The position numbers and the translations under genes were made by a program. The notes beneath the pieces are model-generated. The model saw nothing but the letters and a program-made list of their open reading frames with translations, ran no database searches and was not told the DNA's origin. From GCA-003244245 sp036501085 (lineage in GTDB: Bacteria > Actinomycetota > Actinomycetes > Mycobacteriales > Pseudonocardiaceae), in the NCBI GenBank assembly GCA_036501085.1, contig DASYAZ010000032.1, positions 1 to 64,000 of the forward strand: 64,000 bases of DNA, read 5' to 3'. This document shows, piece after piece, positions 56,731 to 64,000 of the stretch; position 1 is the first letter of the stretch, and each line of letters starts with the position of its first letter.

Positions 56731-56778
56731 ATCGGGGTGCTGAGGCTCCTCGCGACCCCGATATGTCTCCATGTCGGG
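56715..56778. repeat. Perfect 24-bp palindrome at the NUDIX/SEC-C boundary
   Basis: Arms at 56715-56738 and 56755-56778 are exact reverse complements over 24 bases (core GACATGGAGACATATCGGGG), with a 16-base loop. It covers the possible N-terminal codons of the divergent NUDIX gene and lies 33 bases before the SEC-C gene start. Class and function unknown. Confidence 0.9.
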
Positions 56779-56810
56779 AGGGGGGCGGCGGGTTCGACTA
56801 GCCTGCGGGG

Positions 56811-58520
56811 GTGACCGAGAATGACGTTGAGGATGAGCTGAGCATCGATGTCGACACGCTCGTGGGAATGCTCACCGGCGAGGATCCGCCGGCGGGGGAT
56901 CAGATCCGGTTCGTGCTGGACGCGCTGAGCTTCGCCAGCGATGACGCGCTGACCTACCTGTCCGGCCGGATCGAGTGCCACACCGCGCACGGCGGTGGGA
57001 TCGAGCCGCAGCTCGCTGCGTTGCGGTCGCAGGCCCGCAGCCGGGAGGAGAAGGCCGCCGCCGCGCTGATCGGCGCTCGGGCCGCCGAGGGCGCCGGAGA
57101 TCCGGGCACCGCCCGTGACCTGCTCACCGAAGCCCTGACCGTGCGTCCCGGTCTGGAGCCGGCCCTGCACGACGCCGCCCACTACGCCGCCGTTCGCGGC
57201 GACTACGCCACCGCGGACCGCTACCTGCGGCGAGCCGAGCGCGAAAGCCCGCTCCGGGCGGGGCTCAGCGAGGCGATCGCCGCGGCACCGGACAATGTGG
57301 GACGCAACGCGCCGTGCCCCTGCGGATCGGGCCGCAAGTTCAAGACCTGCTGCCTGCGCGACGCGCTACCCGCGCTGAACGCACGAGCCCAGCTCCTCTA
57401 CGCCTTCCTGGGCACCTACGCGGAACGCCCTCCCCAGCTCGAGATGGTCACGTCGCTCGTCGAGCGCGCCGGGGACGAGCAACGGCATGCGATGTTCCTG
57501 CTGGACCTGGCACTGTTCCACGGTGGCCTGGTCGAGCGGTTCCTGGCTTCCCGAGGCGGATGGCTGCGCCCTGAGGAACGCGAGCTCATCGAGAGCTGGC
57601 GGCAGATCCCGGTGACGCTCTACGAGACGCTCGAGGTCACCCGGGGAGCCAGCGTCACGCTGCGGCCGCTATCCGGCGGCGAGGCGATCCACCTCGACGA
57701 CGTCCTGTTCTCGCAATCCGCGCAGCGACTGGAGCTGTTCTGCGGCCGGGTGCTGCACGACGGTGCGGTGCCCCGGTTGCTGGCGCTGCCCGTGCACATT
57801 CCCCGCCACCGCCGCCGCGAGCTACTGGATCTGCTCGGATCGAAACCGTCGCTGGAACAGATCGCGGACTTCCTCGCTCCCGAACCCCCGGTACGGCTGC
57901 GCAACAGCGATGGAGATGCCCTGCACGACTGCGGCGTCACCTACCAGGTGCCCGAGGACCAGCGGGCCTTCGAGGAGCTCGCTGCGCAGCTGTCCCAGAC
58001 CGGCGATGAGGTGATCTCCTGGCAACGGCCGCTGCCGGACGGGCGGGTGCTGAGCCTGGGGCAGATTCACCGCTGTGGCCAGGAGTTCACGGTCATCGCC
58101 AATTCCCCGCAGCGGCTCGCCAAGCTGGAAACCACGCTTCTCGACGCCGCCCCGGGCGCCGTCGAGCAGGACCGGCACGCCACGCCGTTGAGCGAGCAGG
58201 ACCCGGCCGGCAGGCAAGGGCGCGCTGTCATCGTGGAGAGCTACTTCCTCGGCGCGACCGGCAGCGATAGTGCCGCGACCGAGCGGGTGAGCCGTGACGC
58301 CGAGACCAACTGGCTGGACACCTCCGGTGTGATCGGCACGCTGAGTCCGCGGGAGGCTGCCGCCTCCGACGATCCCGCCGTCCGCACCGAGCTGTGCAGC
58401 ACCATCGACGATGTGGAGGCCACCCTGCTGCAGACCCAGCGGGCCGGGGCGCCGACCTCGGGCCTGATGGACCCGCAGCGGCTGCGCGACGCGCTCGGCA
58501 TCGGTGGCCGGGTCGGCTAG
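56811..58520 (+). CDS. SEC-C zinc motif and TPR-like protein, unknown function
   Basis: A 569-residue protein. Residues 30-160 are TPR-like helices (GTARDLLTEALTVRPGLEPA, RGDYATADRYLRRAERESPL). The SEC-C zinc motif follows at residues 166-181 (NAPCPCGSGRKFKTCC with four ligand cysteines). The rest has no assigned domain but is well ordered (SGRIECHTAH, LQTQRAGAPTSGLMDPQRLR). SEC-C motifs are found in SecA tails and in stand-alone proteins that contact ribosomes or SecB. The GTG at 56811 is the start. The ABC exporter genes follow on the same strand. Confidence 0.85.
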   Translation: MTENDVEDELSIDVDTLVGMLTGEDPPAGDQIRFVLDALSFASDDALTYLSGRIECHTAHGGGIEPQLAALRSQARSREEKAAAALIGARAAEGAGDPGTARDLLTEALTVRPGLEPALHDAAHYAAVRGDYATADRYLRRAERESPLRAGLSEAIAAAPDNVGRNAPCPCGSGRKFKTCCLRDALPALNARAQLLYAFLGTYAERPPQLEMVTSLVERAGDEQRHAMFLLDLALFHGGLVERFLASRGGWLRPEERELIESWRQIPVTLYETLEVTRGASVTLRPLSGGEAIHLDDVLFSQSAQRLELFCGRVLHDGAVPRLLALPVHIPRHRRRELLDLLGSKPSLEQIADFLAPEPPVRLRNSDGDALHDCGVTYQVPEDQRAFEELAAQLSQTGDEVISWQRPLPDGRVLSLGQIHRCGQEFTVIANSPQRLAKLETTLLDAAPGAVEQDRHATPLSEQDPAGRQGRAVIVESYFLGATGSDSAATERVSRDAETNWLDTSGVIGTLSPREAAASDDPAVRTELCSTIDDVEATLLQTQRAGAPTSGLMDPQRLRDALGIGGRVG

Positions 58521-58527
58521 ATCGGAC

Positions 58528-59487
58528 GTGGCCACGAGCATGCCGGCTCTGGATCGCCCAGCCACATCCGCAGGGTCGGCGATCCGGGTCCGGGGCCTGC
58601 GCAAGGTGTTCGGCGCCACCGTCGCGCTGTCCCATGTGGACCTCGATGTTCCGGCCGGCGCGGTCCTCGGCGTGCTGGGACCCAACGGTTCGGGCAAGAC
58701 CACCATGATCCGCCTGCTGCTCGCCCTGTCCCGGCCCACCGCAGGCAGCGTGGAGGTGCTCGGCAGGCCAGTGCCTGCGGCCGCAACCGAGGTGCTTGCG
58801 CACATCGGCGCGCTGGTGGAGGGCCCCGGCTTCCACCCGTTCCTGTCCGGCCGGGAGAACCTGCGGCGCCTCGCCTGCGCCGAGCCCCTGCTCGCCGCCC
58901 AGGAGATCACCGCGTCGGTGAACCGGGCCCTGCACCGGGTGGGTCTGGCCGAGGCGGCGGGCAGGCGCTACCGCGCCTACTCACTGGGCATGAAGCAGCG
59001 GCTGGGCCTGGCGGCGATACTGCTGGCGCCCCGGCGGCTGGTGGTGCTGGACGAGCCGACCAACGGGCTGGACCCGGCGGGTACCCGGGAGGTCCGGCGG
59101 ATCATCGCCGAGCTGCACGCCGGCGGGACCACCGTGCTGGTGTCCTCGCACCTGCTCGCCGAGGTGGAGGCGACCTGCACGCACGTGGCGGTGCTCGACC
59201 GTGGCTCGCTGATCGCGACGGGCCCGCTCACGGCGCTGCTCGACGGCGAGGCCCCCGCGCTGGACGTGCGTACCCCCGACTCCGAACTGGCGATCCGAGC
59301 CCTGCGCGCGGCCGGGGTCGGCGCGGCCACCCACCCGCACGGGCTTCGGGTCGAGCTGGCCGGGACCGACCCGCCCGCCGTGGTCGCGCTCCTGGTCGGT
59401 GCCGGGGTCGCCGTCCACGAGGCACGGCGCTGGCGGACCGGGTTGGACGAGGTGTTCTCCCGGCTGACGGAGGGGACCGGGACGTGA
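58528..59487 (+). CDS. ABC transporter ATP-binding protein, CcmA/DrrA type
   Basis: A 319-residue ATPase of a drug or membrane-stress exporter type. Walker A is GPNGSGKTTMIRLLLALSRP, the signature is AYSLGMKQRLGLAAILLAPR, and Walker B is LVVLDEPTNGLDP, with the C-terminal extension found in DrrA-like ATPases. The GTG at 58528 is preferred; an upstream in-frame GTG at 58504 overlaps the SEC-C stop. The permease gene overlaps its stop by 4 bases, so the two form one exporter. Substrate unknown. Confidence 0.9.
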   Translation: MATSMPALDRPATSAGSAIRVRGLRKVFGATVALSHVDLDVPAGAVLGVLGPNGSGKTTMIRLLLALSRPTAGSVEVLGRPVPAAATEVLAHIGALVEGPGFHPFLSGRENLRRLACAEPLLAAQEITASVNRALHRVGLAEAAGRRYRAYSLGMKQRLGLAAILLAPRRLVVLDEPTNGLDPAGTREVRRIIAELHAGGTTVLVSSHLLAEVEATCTHVAVLDRGSLIATGPLTALLDGEAPALDVRTPDSELAIRALRAAGVGAATHPHGLRVELAGTDPPAVVALLVGAGVAVHEARRWRTGLDEVFSRLTEGTGT

Positions 59488-60338
59488 TCGGCGCGAGTTC
59501 GACCTCAATGCCGAGCCCCACCCACGCCCCCCTGGCACGGCTGCTGCGCAGCGAGCTGCGCTGGGTGCTGCGCCGGCCCCGGACCCTCATCGTGCTGGGC
59601 CTGCTCGCCCTGGTTCCGGTGCTGATGGGGGTCGGCATCGTGGCCACCGACTCCCCGGGTGGGGCGGGCCTGTTCACCCAGATCGCCGGCAACAGGCTGG
59701 TGCTGCCCGTCGCCGCGCTGTCGATCTGCCTCACGCTTCTGCTACCGCTGGCGGTGGCGATGGCCGCCGCCGACGCGCTGGCCGGCGAGTCCGCGCACGG
59801 GACGCTGCGCGCGTTGCTGCTGGCCCCGGTGGGCCGGGCCCGGCTGGTGCTGGTCAAGGCGGTGGGGGTGCTGGCCGTGGCGGCCTTCGCCGTCACCGCC
59901 GTCGCAGCCGCCGGCATCATCACCGGGTTGTTCCTGGTTGGCCCGCCCGCCAGCACCGATGGCCTGCTCACCATGTCCGGCACCGAGATCGGCCCGGGCA
60001 CGGCGCTACTGCGCGTCGCGCTGGCCGCGATCTGGACCGTGGGCCAGCTCGCGGCGGTCGGTGCGGTGGCCCTCGCGGTGTCCTCGACGACCGAGCACCC
60101 GCTGGTGGTGCTCGCATCAGTGCTGGGCGGCCTGATCGTGTTCGGGGTGCTCTCGGCACTCCCCGCGTTGGACTCGCTGCAACCGCTGCTGCTCACCACC
60201 GGCTGGTTCGCGATCACCGATGTGCTGCGCGACCCCCTACCCCTGGACAGCCTGGCTTCCAGCAGCGCCCGCGCGGGCTGCTACCTGGTCATCGGGATGG
60301 GCCTGACCCTCGTCCGGACCCTCACCCGCGAGGCCTGA
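59484..60338 (+). CDS. ABC-2 type transporter permease
   Basis: A 284-residue membrane protein with about six helices, of the ABC-2 permease group (NatB/YhgE-like; LIVLGLLALVPVLMGVGIVA, AAADALAGESAHGTLRALLL, STTEHPLVVLASVLGGLIVF). It pairs with the preceding ATPase through a GTGA start-stop overlap. The convergent MocR gene ends eight bases after its stop. Substrate unknown. Confidence 0.88.
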   Translation: MIGASSTSMPSPTHAPLARLLRSELRWVLRRPRTLIVLGLLALVPVLMGVGIVATDSPGGAGLFTQIAGNRLVLPVAALSICLTLLLPLAVAMAAADALAGESAHGTLRALLLAPVGRARLVLVKAVGVLAVAAFAVTAVAAAGIITGLFLVGPPASTDGLLTMSGTEIGPGTALLRVALAAIWTVGQLAAVGAVALAVSSTTEHPLVVLASVLGGLIVFGVLSALPALDSLQPLLLTTGWFAITDVLRDPLPLDSLASSSARAGCYLVIGMGLTLVRTLTREA

Positions 60339-60346
60339 ACCCGCGC

Positions 60347-61780
60347 TCAGACGACCAGGCGGGCTGCGAGCGCGCCCGAGTCGTGCGGCGGCACGGTGTC
60401 GGCGAACTCGGCGAGAATGCCCACCGCACGGCGCAGCACGTCGATCGGCTGGGTGTAGGGCAGTCGCAGCCGGTCAGCGAAAGCGTGCCCGGTCCCGAAC
60501 CGGGACCCGGCCGCCAACCGCAGCCCGCGCCGCTCGGCTGCGGCGACCAGCGCATTCGATACCGGCGCCGGCAACCCGCACCACAGCACCAGCCCTCCCA
60601 CCGGTACCGGCACCCGCCAGCGGGGCAACGCGGCGGCCAGGGCCGCGACGAGCCCGTCCCGCTGGGCCCGCAACCGGTCCCGGTGCGCCGGGAGCACACC
60701 GTCGGCGGCGTCGAGCAGCTGGCAGGTGGCGAGTTGCTCGAGCACCGGTCCGGACAGTTGAGTGCGCATCGCGGCTGCCGTCATGCGCTGCACGAGCCCG
60801 GCCTCGGCCCGGATCCAGCCCACCCGCAACCCACCCCAGAAGGTCTTGCTCACCGTGCCGACCGTGACCACCCGATCAGCGCGGGCGAATGCCGCGTACG
60901 GCGGGGCGGGCACGGCGTCCAGGCCGAGCTCGACGAAGGTCTCGTCGACCAGCGCCACGGTGCCGGGCGAGTGCAGCCCGGCCGCCAAGGCCCCCCGCTG
61001 CCGGCCGTCGAGCAGGGTGCCGGTGGGGTTCTGGAAATCCGGCATCAGGTACGCCAACCGGGGGCTGGTCTGGCGAGCCGCCCGGGCGACATCGGGCGCG
61101 AGCGCCCCGGGGTCGGAGGCGTCGAGGGCCACCGGCACCGTACGGGCCCCGGTAGCCCGGATGGCATCGAGCGCGTTCGGGTAGCTCGGATGCTCCACCA
61201 GGACCCGGTCACCCGGTCCGACGAGCACCTCGAGCGCGATAGTGATCGCGTGCAGCGCACCCGCGGTGACGAGCACCTGGTCCGCGGTGCTCGGCAATCC
61301 GCGTTTCGAGTAGCGCTCGGCGATCCGCGCTCGCAGCTCCGGCAAGCCCGCGGGGTAATAGCCGTGGCCAGGCAGGAACCGGGGCAACTCGGCCAGGGCC
61401 GCCGCGAACGACGCGGCGATCTCCGGTGGAGCCGCCGGCGCGGCGTGGGCCAGGTCGAGGACGCCGGCCTCGGGCGGCGCCGGTCCCCACGCACCGCTGG
61501 GCGCCGGGCCCGCCGGCAGCGACGTCCAGGTTCCGGCGCCCTGCCGGGCACCGGCCCAGCCCTGCGCACGCAACCGCCGGTAGGCAGCGCTGACCGTGGC
61601 CCTGCTCAGCCGCAGCACGCTCGCGAGCTCGCGCTCGGCCGGCAACCGGATTCCCACCGCCAGCCGGCCGTCCGCCACGAGCATCCGGATACGGGTGGCC
61701 AGCACCGAGTACCGGGGCTCCCCCTCCCCCGCCGGCAGCCCGACCAGCTCAGCCAGCCGGGCGGCGGAGATATCAGCCAT
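60347..61780 (-). CDS. MocR/GntR regulator with aminotransferase domain (YczR-type)
   Basis: A 477-residue fusion of an N-terminal winged helix GntR domain (RYSVLATRIRMLVADGRL, SVLRLSRATVSAAYRRLRAQ) and a fold-type I aminotransferase domain. The PLP-binding lysine is K312 in VGTVSKTFWGG. Most MocR proteins use PLP as an effector and do not act as enzymes. It is divergent from a YczE-like membrane gene, the arrangement known for YczR. Repeat motifs in the intergenic DNA suit a MocR operator. The ATG at 61780 is the start. Confidence 0.92.
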   Translation of the reverse strand: MADISAARLAELVGLPAGEGEPRYSVLATRIRMLVADGRLAVGIRLPAERELASVLRLSRATVSAAYRRLRAQGWAGARQGAGTWTSLPAGPAPSGAWGPAPPEAGVLDLAHAAPAAPPEIAASFAAALAELPRFLPGHGYYPAGLPELRARIAERYSKRGLPSTADQVLVTAGALHAITIALEVLVGPGDRVLVEHPSYPNALDAIRATGARTVPVALDASDPGALAPDVARAARQTSPRLAYLMPDFQNPTGTLLDGRQRGALAAGLHSPGTVALVDETFVELGLDAVPAPPYAAFARADRVVTVGTVSKTFWGGLRVGWIRAEAGLVQRMTAAAMRTQLSGPVLEQLATCQLLDAADGVLPAHRDRLRAQRDGLVAALAAALPRWRVPVPVGGLVLWCGLPAPVSNALVAAAERRGLRLAAGSRFGTGHAFADRLRLPYTQPIDVLRRAVGILAEFADTVPPHDSGALAARLVV

Positions 61781-61783
61781 GCC

Positions 61784-61827
61784 ATTGACCCTTGATTGGA
61801 CCGCAATTCACATGCCAATTATCGGTC
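61784..61827. promoter_or_regulatory. Intergenic operator/promoter between mocR and yczE
   Basis: ATTGACC (61784) and ATTGGACC (61795) are direct repeats 11 bases apart, and CCAATTATCGGTC (61815-61827) is an inverted partner of ATTGG and GACC. Such TGGAC-type repeats are bound by MocR proteins. A -10 box CATACT lies seven bases before the yczE GTG, and on the other strand GATAAT (61819-61824) faces mocR. One protein could govern both promoters. Confidence 0.6.
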
Positions 61828-61838
61828 ATACTCGGTGC

Positions 61839-62624
61839 GTGCAACAGACCAGTTCCCCGAAACCTATGCCCTGGCAACCCCTGCCCCGGCAACTCGGCCT
61901 GCGACTCGTCCAGCTGCTCGCCGGGCTGGTGCTCTACGGCATCTCGATGGCGCTGATGATCCGTTCCCAACTAGGCAACATGCCCTGGGACGTGCTGCAC
62001 CAGGGCCTGGCCCGCCACCTGGGTCATTCCATCGGCACGGTTACCGTCGCCGTCGGGGTGATCGTGTTGCTGGCGTGGATCCCGCTGCGGGAGAAGCCCG
62101 GCATCGGCACGGTCTGCAATGTCGTGGTCATCGGGTTCTCGGTGGACGCCGCGCTGCGCATGCTGCCGGCCGTGGGCTCGCTGCCGCTGCGCGGCCTGCT
62201 CGCCGGTGCGGGCGTCCTGCTCAATGCGGTGGCCACCGCCGCCTACATCGGCGTCCGGCTGGGGCCGGGCCCGCGCGATGGCCTGATGACCGGGCTGGTC
62301 CGCCGGACCGGTGGATCGCTGCGGCTGGTGCGCACCGCCATCGAGGTCGCGGTTGTCGCCACCGGCTGGGCGCTCGGTGGCACCCTGGGGATCGCCACCC
62401 TGGCCTACGCCCTGGCCATCGGCCCGCTAGTCCAGCTGTTCCTCCCCCGGGTGCTCTTCAAGGACTACCAACCCGCCGTGGCGACGCCTTCAACCGCAGC
62501 CAACCCCGTACCTCCCCGAACCTCCGGCGACGCTGACGGGGTGGGCGCGCTCACCCCGGAGGATGGGCACAGCTCGGCTGGAGGATCCCCTGTACCTGGG
62601 GATCGTGGATGTTCTGCTGGGTGA
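61839..62624 (+). CDS. YczE/YitT-like membrane protein
   Basis: A membrane protein of 261 residues with five or six helices: QLLAGLVLYGISMALMIRSQ, GTVTVAVGVIVLLAWIPLR, RGLLAGAGVLLNAVATAAYI and RTAIEVAVVATGWALGGT. The short motif RSQLGNMPWDVLHQGLA is typical of the YczE/YyaS family. Function is unknown, but these proteins are regularly controlled by an adjacent MocR (YczR). The GTG at 61839 is seven bases from a -10 box, so the message may be leaderless; an ATG at 61866 is an alternative. The 3' end overlaps the convergent sugar-binding protein gene by 74 bases. Confidence 0.88.
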   Translation: MQQTSSPKPMPWQPLPRQLGLRLVQLLAGLVLYGISMALMIRSQLGNMPWDVLHQGLARHLGHSIGTVTVAVGVIVLLAWIPLREKPGIGTVCNVVVIGFSVDAALRMLPAVGSLPLRGLLAGAGVLLNAVATAAYIGVRLGPGPRDGLMTGLVRRTGGSLRLVRTAIEVAVVATGWALGGTLGIATLAYALAIGPLVQLFLPRVLFKDYQPAVATPSTAANPVPPRTSGDADGVGALTPEDGHSSAGGSPVPGDRGCSAG

Positions 62625-63564
62625 GGAAGGTCACGCCGGTGTCCTCGCTGGCGGTCGGCTTGCCGGTCCGCACCGTCTGCACCATCGCCGTGACCGCGTC
62701 GAAGCCCATCCGGAAGGGGTTCTGCACCACCAGTGCGGTAACCGCACCGGAGGTGAGGCCCTTCACCTCATCCGGGGACGCATCCCACCCGATCAGCTTG
62801 ATCTTCCCAGCCTTCCCCGCCTGGCTCACGGCGTTGACCGCGCCCACCACACCGGGCTCGTTCGCCGCGAAGATCCCGTCCAGGTCCGGGTGCGCGGTCA
62901 GGATGTTCTCGGTGACCGACAGCGCGGTGTTGGGATCGCTGTTGCTGGACTGCTCGGCCACCAGCGTCAGGTTCGGATGCCTGGCGAGTCCCTCCTTGAA
63001 GCCCGTGGTGCGCTGATCGTTGGTCACCGTTCCCGGCTGGAACGGGATGAAGGCGATCTTGTGGTCGCCGGGGCCCAGCGCATCGGCGAGCAGGTCAGCT
63101 GCCTTGCGCGCGGCGGCGACGTTGTCGGTCGCGAACACCGGCACGGTGGCCGGCTGCGGGTTGGTCCCGGAGTCGACATTGACCACCGGGATGCGCTGGC
63201 TCAGCGCGTCCCGGGTGACCTGGGCGAGCACCTTCGCGTCGGTGGCCGCGTAGACCAGACCGTCGACCTGCCGGGTCACGAAGTTCTGCAGCAGGTTGAC
63301 CTGTCCGGTGACGTCGGTCTCCGCGGTAACCCCGTCCCACTGGACCCGCACGTCGGCCGACTTGGAGGCCGCGCACTGCGCCCCTTTGCGCACGCTGTCC
63401 CAGAAGTCGAACCCGACTGCCTTGGGCACCACCGCAACCGTGATGGGACCGCTGGCCTTCACCTTCGGCCCCCCACCGGCACCGGAGTCGGGCGTGCTGA
63501 TCGCCGAGCAACCCGAGACCAGCATCAGGGCAGCAGTGGCCCATACCGCGAGCGTGATACGCAT
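62551..63564 (-). CDS. Sugar ABC transporter substrate-binding lipoprotein
   Basis: A 337-residue periplasmic-binding protein of the ribose/galactose (Peripla_BP_4) class, anchored as a lipoprotein. The signal peptide ends in the lipobox MLVSGC near residue 19. Typical segments are GPITVAVVPKAVGFDFWDSV, NFVTRQVDGLVYAATDAKVL, DNVAAARKAADLLADALGPG, and the hinge IFAANEPGVVGAVNAVSQAG. The ATG at 63564 has GAGGAGAAGAGG before it. It follows the permease gene, so the ATPase should lie beyond the window. Confidence 0.93.
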   Translation of the reverse strand: MRITLAVWATAALMLVSGCSAISTPDSGAGGGPKVKASGPITVAVVPKAVGFDFWDSVRKGAQCAASKSADVRVQWDGVTAETDVTGQVNLLQNFVTRQVDGLVYAATDAKVLAQVTRDALSQRIPVVNVDSGTNPQPATVPVFATDNVAAARKAADLLADALGPGDHKIAFIPFQPGTVTNDQRTTGFKEGLARHPNLTLVAEQSSNSDPNTALSVTENILTAHPDLDGIFAANEPGVVGAVNAVSQAGKAGKIKLIGWDASPDEVKGLTSGAVTALVVQNPFRMGFDAVTAMVQTVRTGKPTASEDTGVTFLTQQNIHDPQVQGILQPSCAHPPG

Positions 63565-63600
63565 GGCACCTCTTCTCCTCGACGAGCTCCCACACCGCAC

Positions 63601-64000
63601 TCAGCCGGCCGCGGCCCGCCGTCGCCGGTACCGGTCCCAGAACACCGCAATCCAAATGATCACACCGATGATGACCTGCTGGTAGAAGGTATTGATATCG
63701 AGCAGCACGGATCCGTTGCGGATCAACGCGATCAGCAGGGCCCCCAGGAGGGTGCCGATAATCTTTCCCTCGCCACCGAACAGGCTGGCCCCGCCAATCA
63801 CCGCGGCGGCGATGACATCCAGCTCAAGTCCGATACCGAAGTTCGGCTGCCCGGAATCGACCCGCGATGCGGCGATCATCCCGCCGAATCCGGCAAGGGC
63901 TCCAGAGATGATGTAGACGATGGTGAGATAACGTTTGATCGGGATTCCGGAGAGCCGCGCAGCCTCAACGTTGGAGCCCATCGCGTAGGAGTATCTACCG
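63601..64000 (-). CDS. Sugar ABC transporter permease, RbsC-type (partial)
   Basis: The C-terminal 132 residues of an integral membrane permease of the ribose/xylose type (BPD_transp_2). The conserved GSNVEAARLSGIPIKRYLTI and DVIAAAVIGGASLFGGEGKI motifs interact with the ATPase and form the pore. The N-terminal two-thirds lies past the right edge of the window. It is translated on the minus strand just upstream of the substrate-binding protein gene, so both belong to one operon. Confidence 0.92.
   Translation of the reverse strand, partial: GRYSYAMGSNVEAARLSGIPIKRYLTIVYIISGALAGFGGMIAASRVDSGQPNFGIGLELDVIAAAVIGGASLFGGEGKIIGTLLGALLIALIRNGSVLLDINTFYQQVIIGVIIWIAVFWDRYRRRRAAAG

Overview
This is a high-GC window with actinobacterial gene content, most likely from a member of the Pseudonocardiaceae or a close relative. 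The evidence is a set of gene blocks shared with mycobacteria (a Rv2466c-type mycothiol-linked nitroreductase next to pepN, an HNH protein, glbO, aglA, ettA and an ssb paralogue; ilvBNC-serA-leuB with a cfp6-like and an lppZ-like gene and gatCAB; typA beside lpqW-like lipoproteins). These occur together with families typical of Streptomyces and Pseudonocardiaceae (DUF397, DUF574-type methyltransferase, pSAM2-like integrase). The genus cannot be fixed from the sequence alone. No rRNA operon, CRISPR array or intact transposase is visible.

Layout. 0-3.4 kb: HTH/TOBE protein, TauE/SafE permease, and a CmtR-like metal sensor translationally coupled to a CDF exporter. 3.5-18.3 kb: core block with nitroreductase-like protein, pepN, DUF5130 gene, CtaJ-like oxidase subunit, amidase, HNH nuclease, MscS channel, truncated haemoglobin O, alpha-glucosidase, thioesterase, a large helical-repeat/acidic protein, EttA and an SSB-like protein. 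18.6-20.1 kb: isochorismatase-fold protein and an internally shortened epimerase. 20.2-25.8 kb: an accessory region that starts at tRNA-Arg(TCT) with an integrase remnant running into the tRNA. It holds a degenerate tRNA-Gly-like sequence, a methyltransferase, a small Gly/Ala/Thr-rich protein with a strong ribosome binding site, an alpha/beta hydrolase with an operator-like repeat, and a CPBP membrane protease. 26-32.7 kb: small conserved and membrane proteins (phosphoesterase, DUF1015, UbiA-type prenyltransferase, hemerythrin, DUF3140, AI-2E-type permease, CDF transporter).

32.7-42.2 kb is a branched-chain amino acid region: cimA, leuB, serA, ilvC, ilvN and ilvB, mostly on the minus strand. 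cimA and ilvB each have a transcription attenuator with a short leader peptide rich in Val/Ile or Leu/Ile/Val codons, so the pathway is probably controlled by charged tRNA supply. A VapBC-like pair sits just upstream of the ilvB promoter. 43-50 kb: PH-domain protein, PQQ-type lipoprotein, an AbiEi/nuclease-like gene flanked by two inverted 46-base palindromic repeats, gatCAB and an ACT protein. 50-56.8 kb: acetyltransferase, two tandem LpqW-like lipoproteins, typA and a NUDIX gene. 56.8-64 kb: SEC-C protein, ABC exporter, a MocR regulator divergent from a YczE-type membrane protein, and the end of a sugar ABC importer cut by the window edge.

The less ordinary parts are the paired attenuators, the palindromic repeats that write the last codons of neighbouring genes, the tRNA-anchored element remnant, and the small protein at 22.6-22.9 kb.
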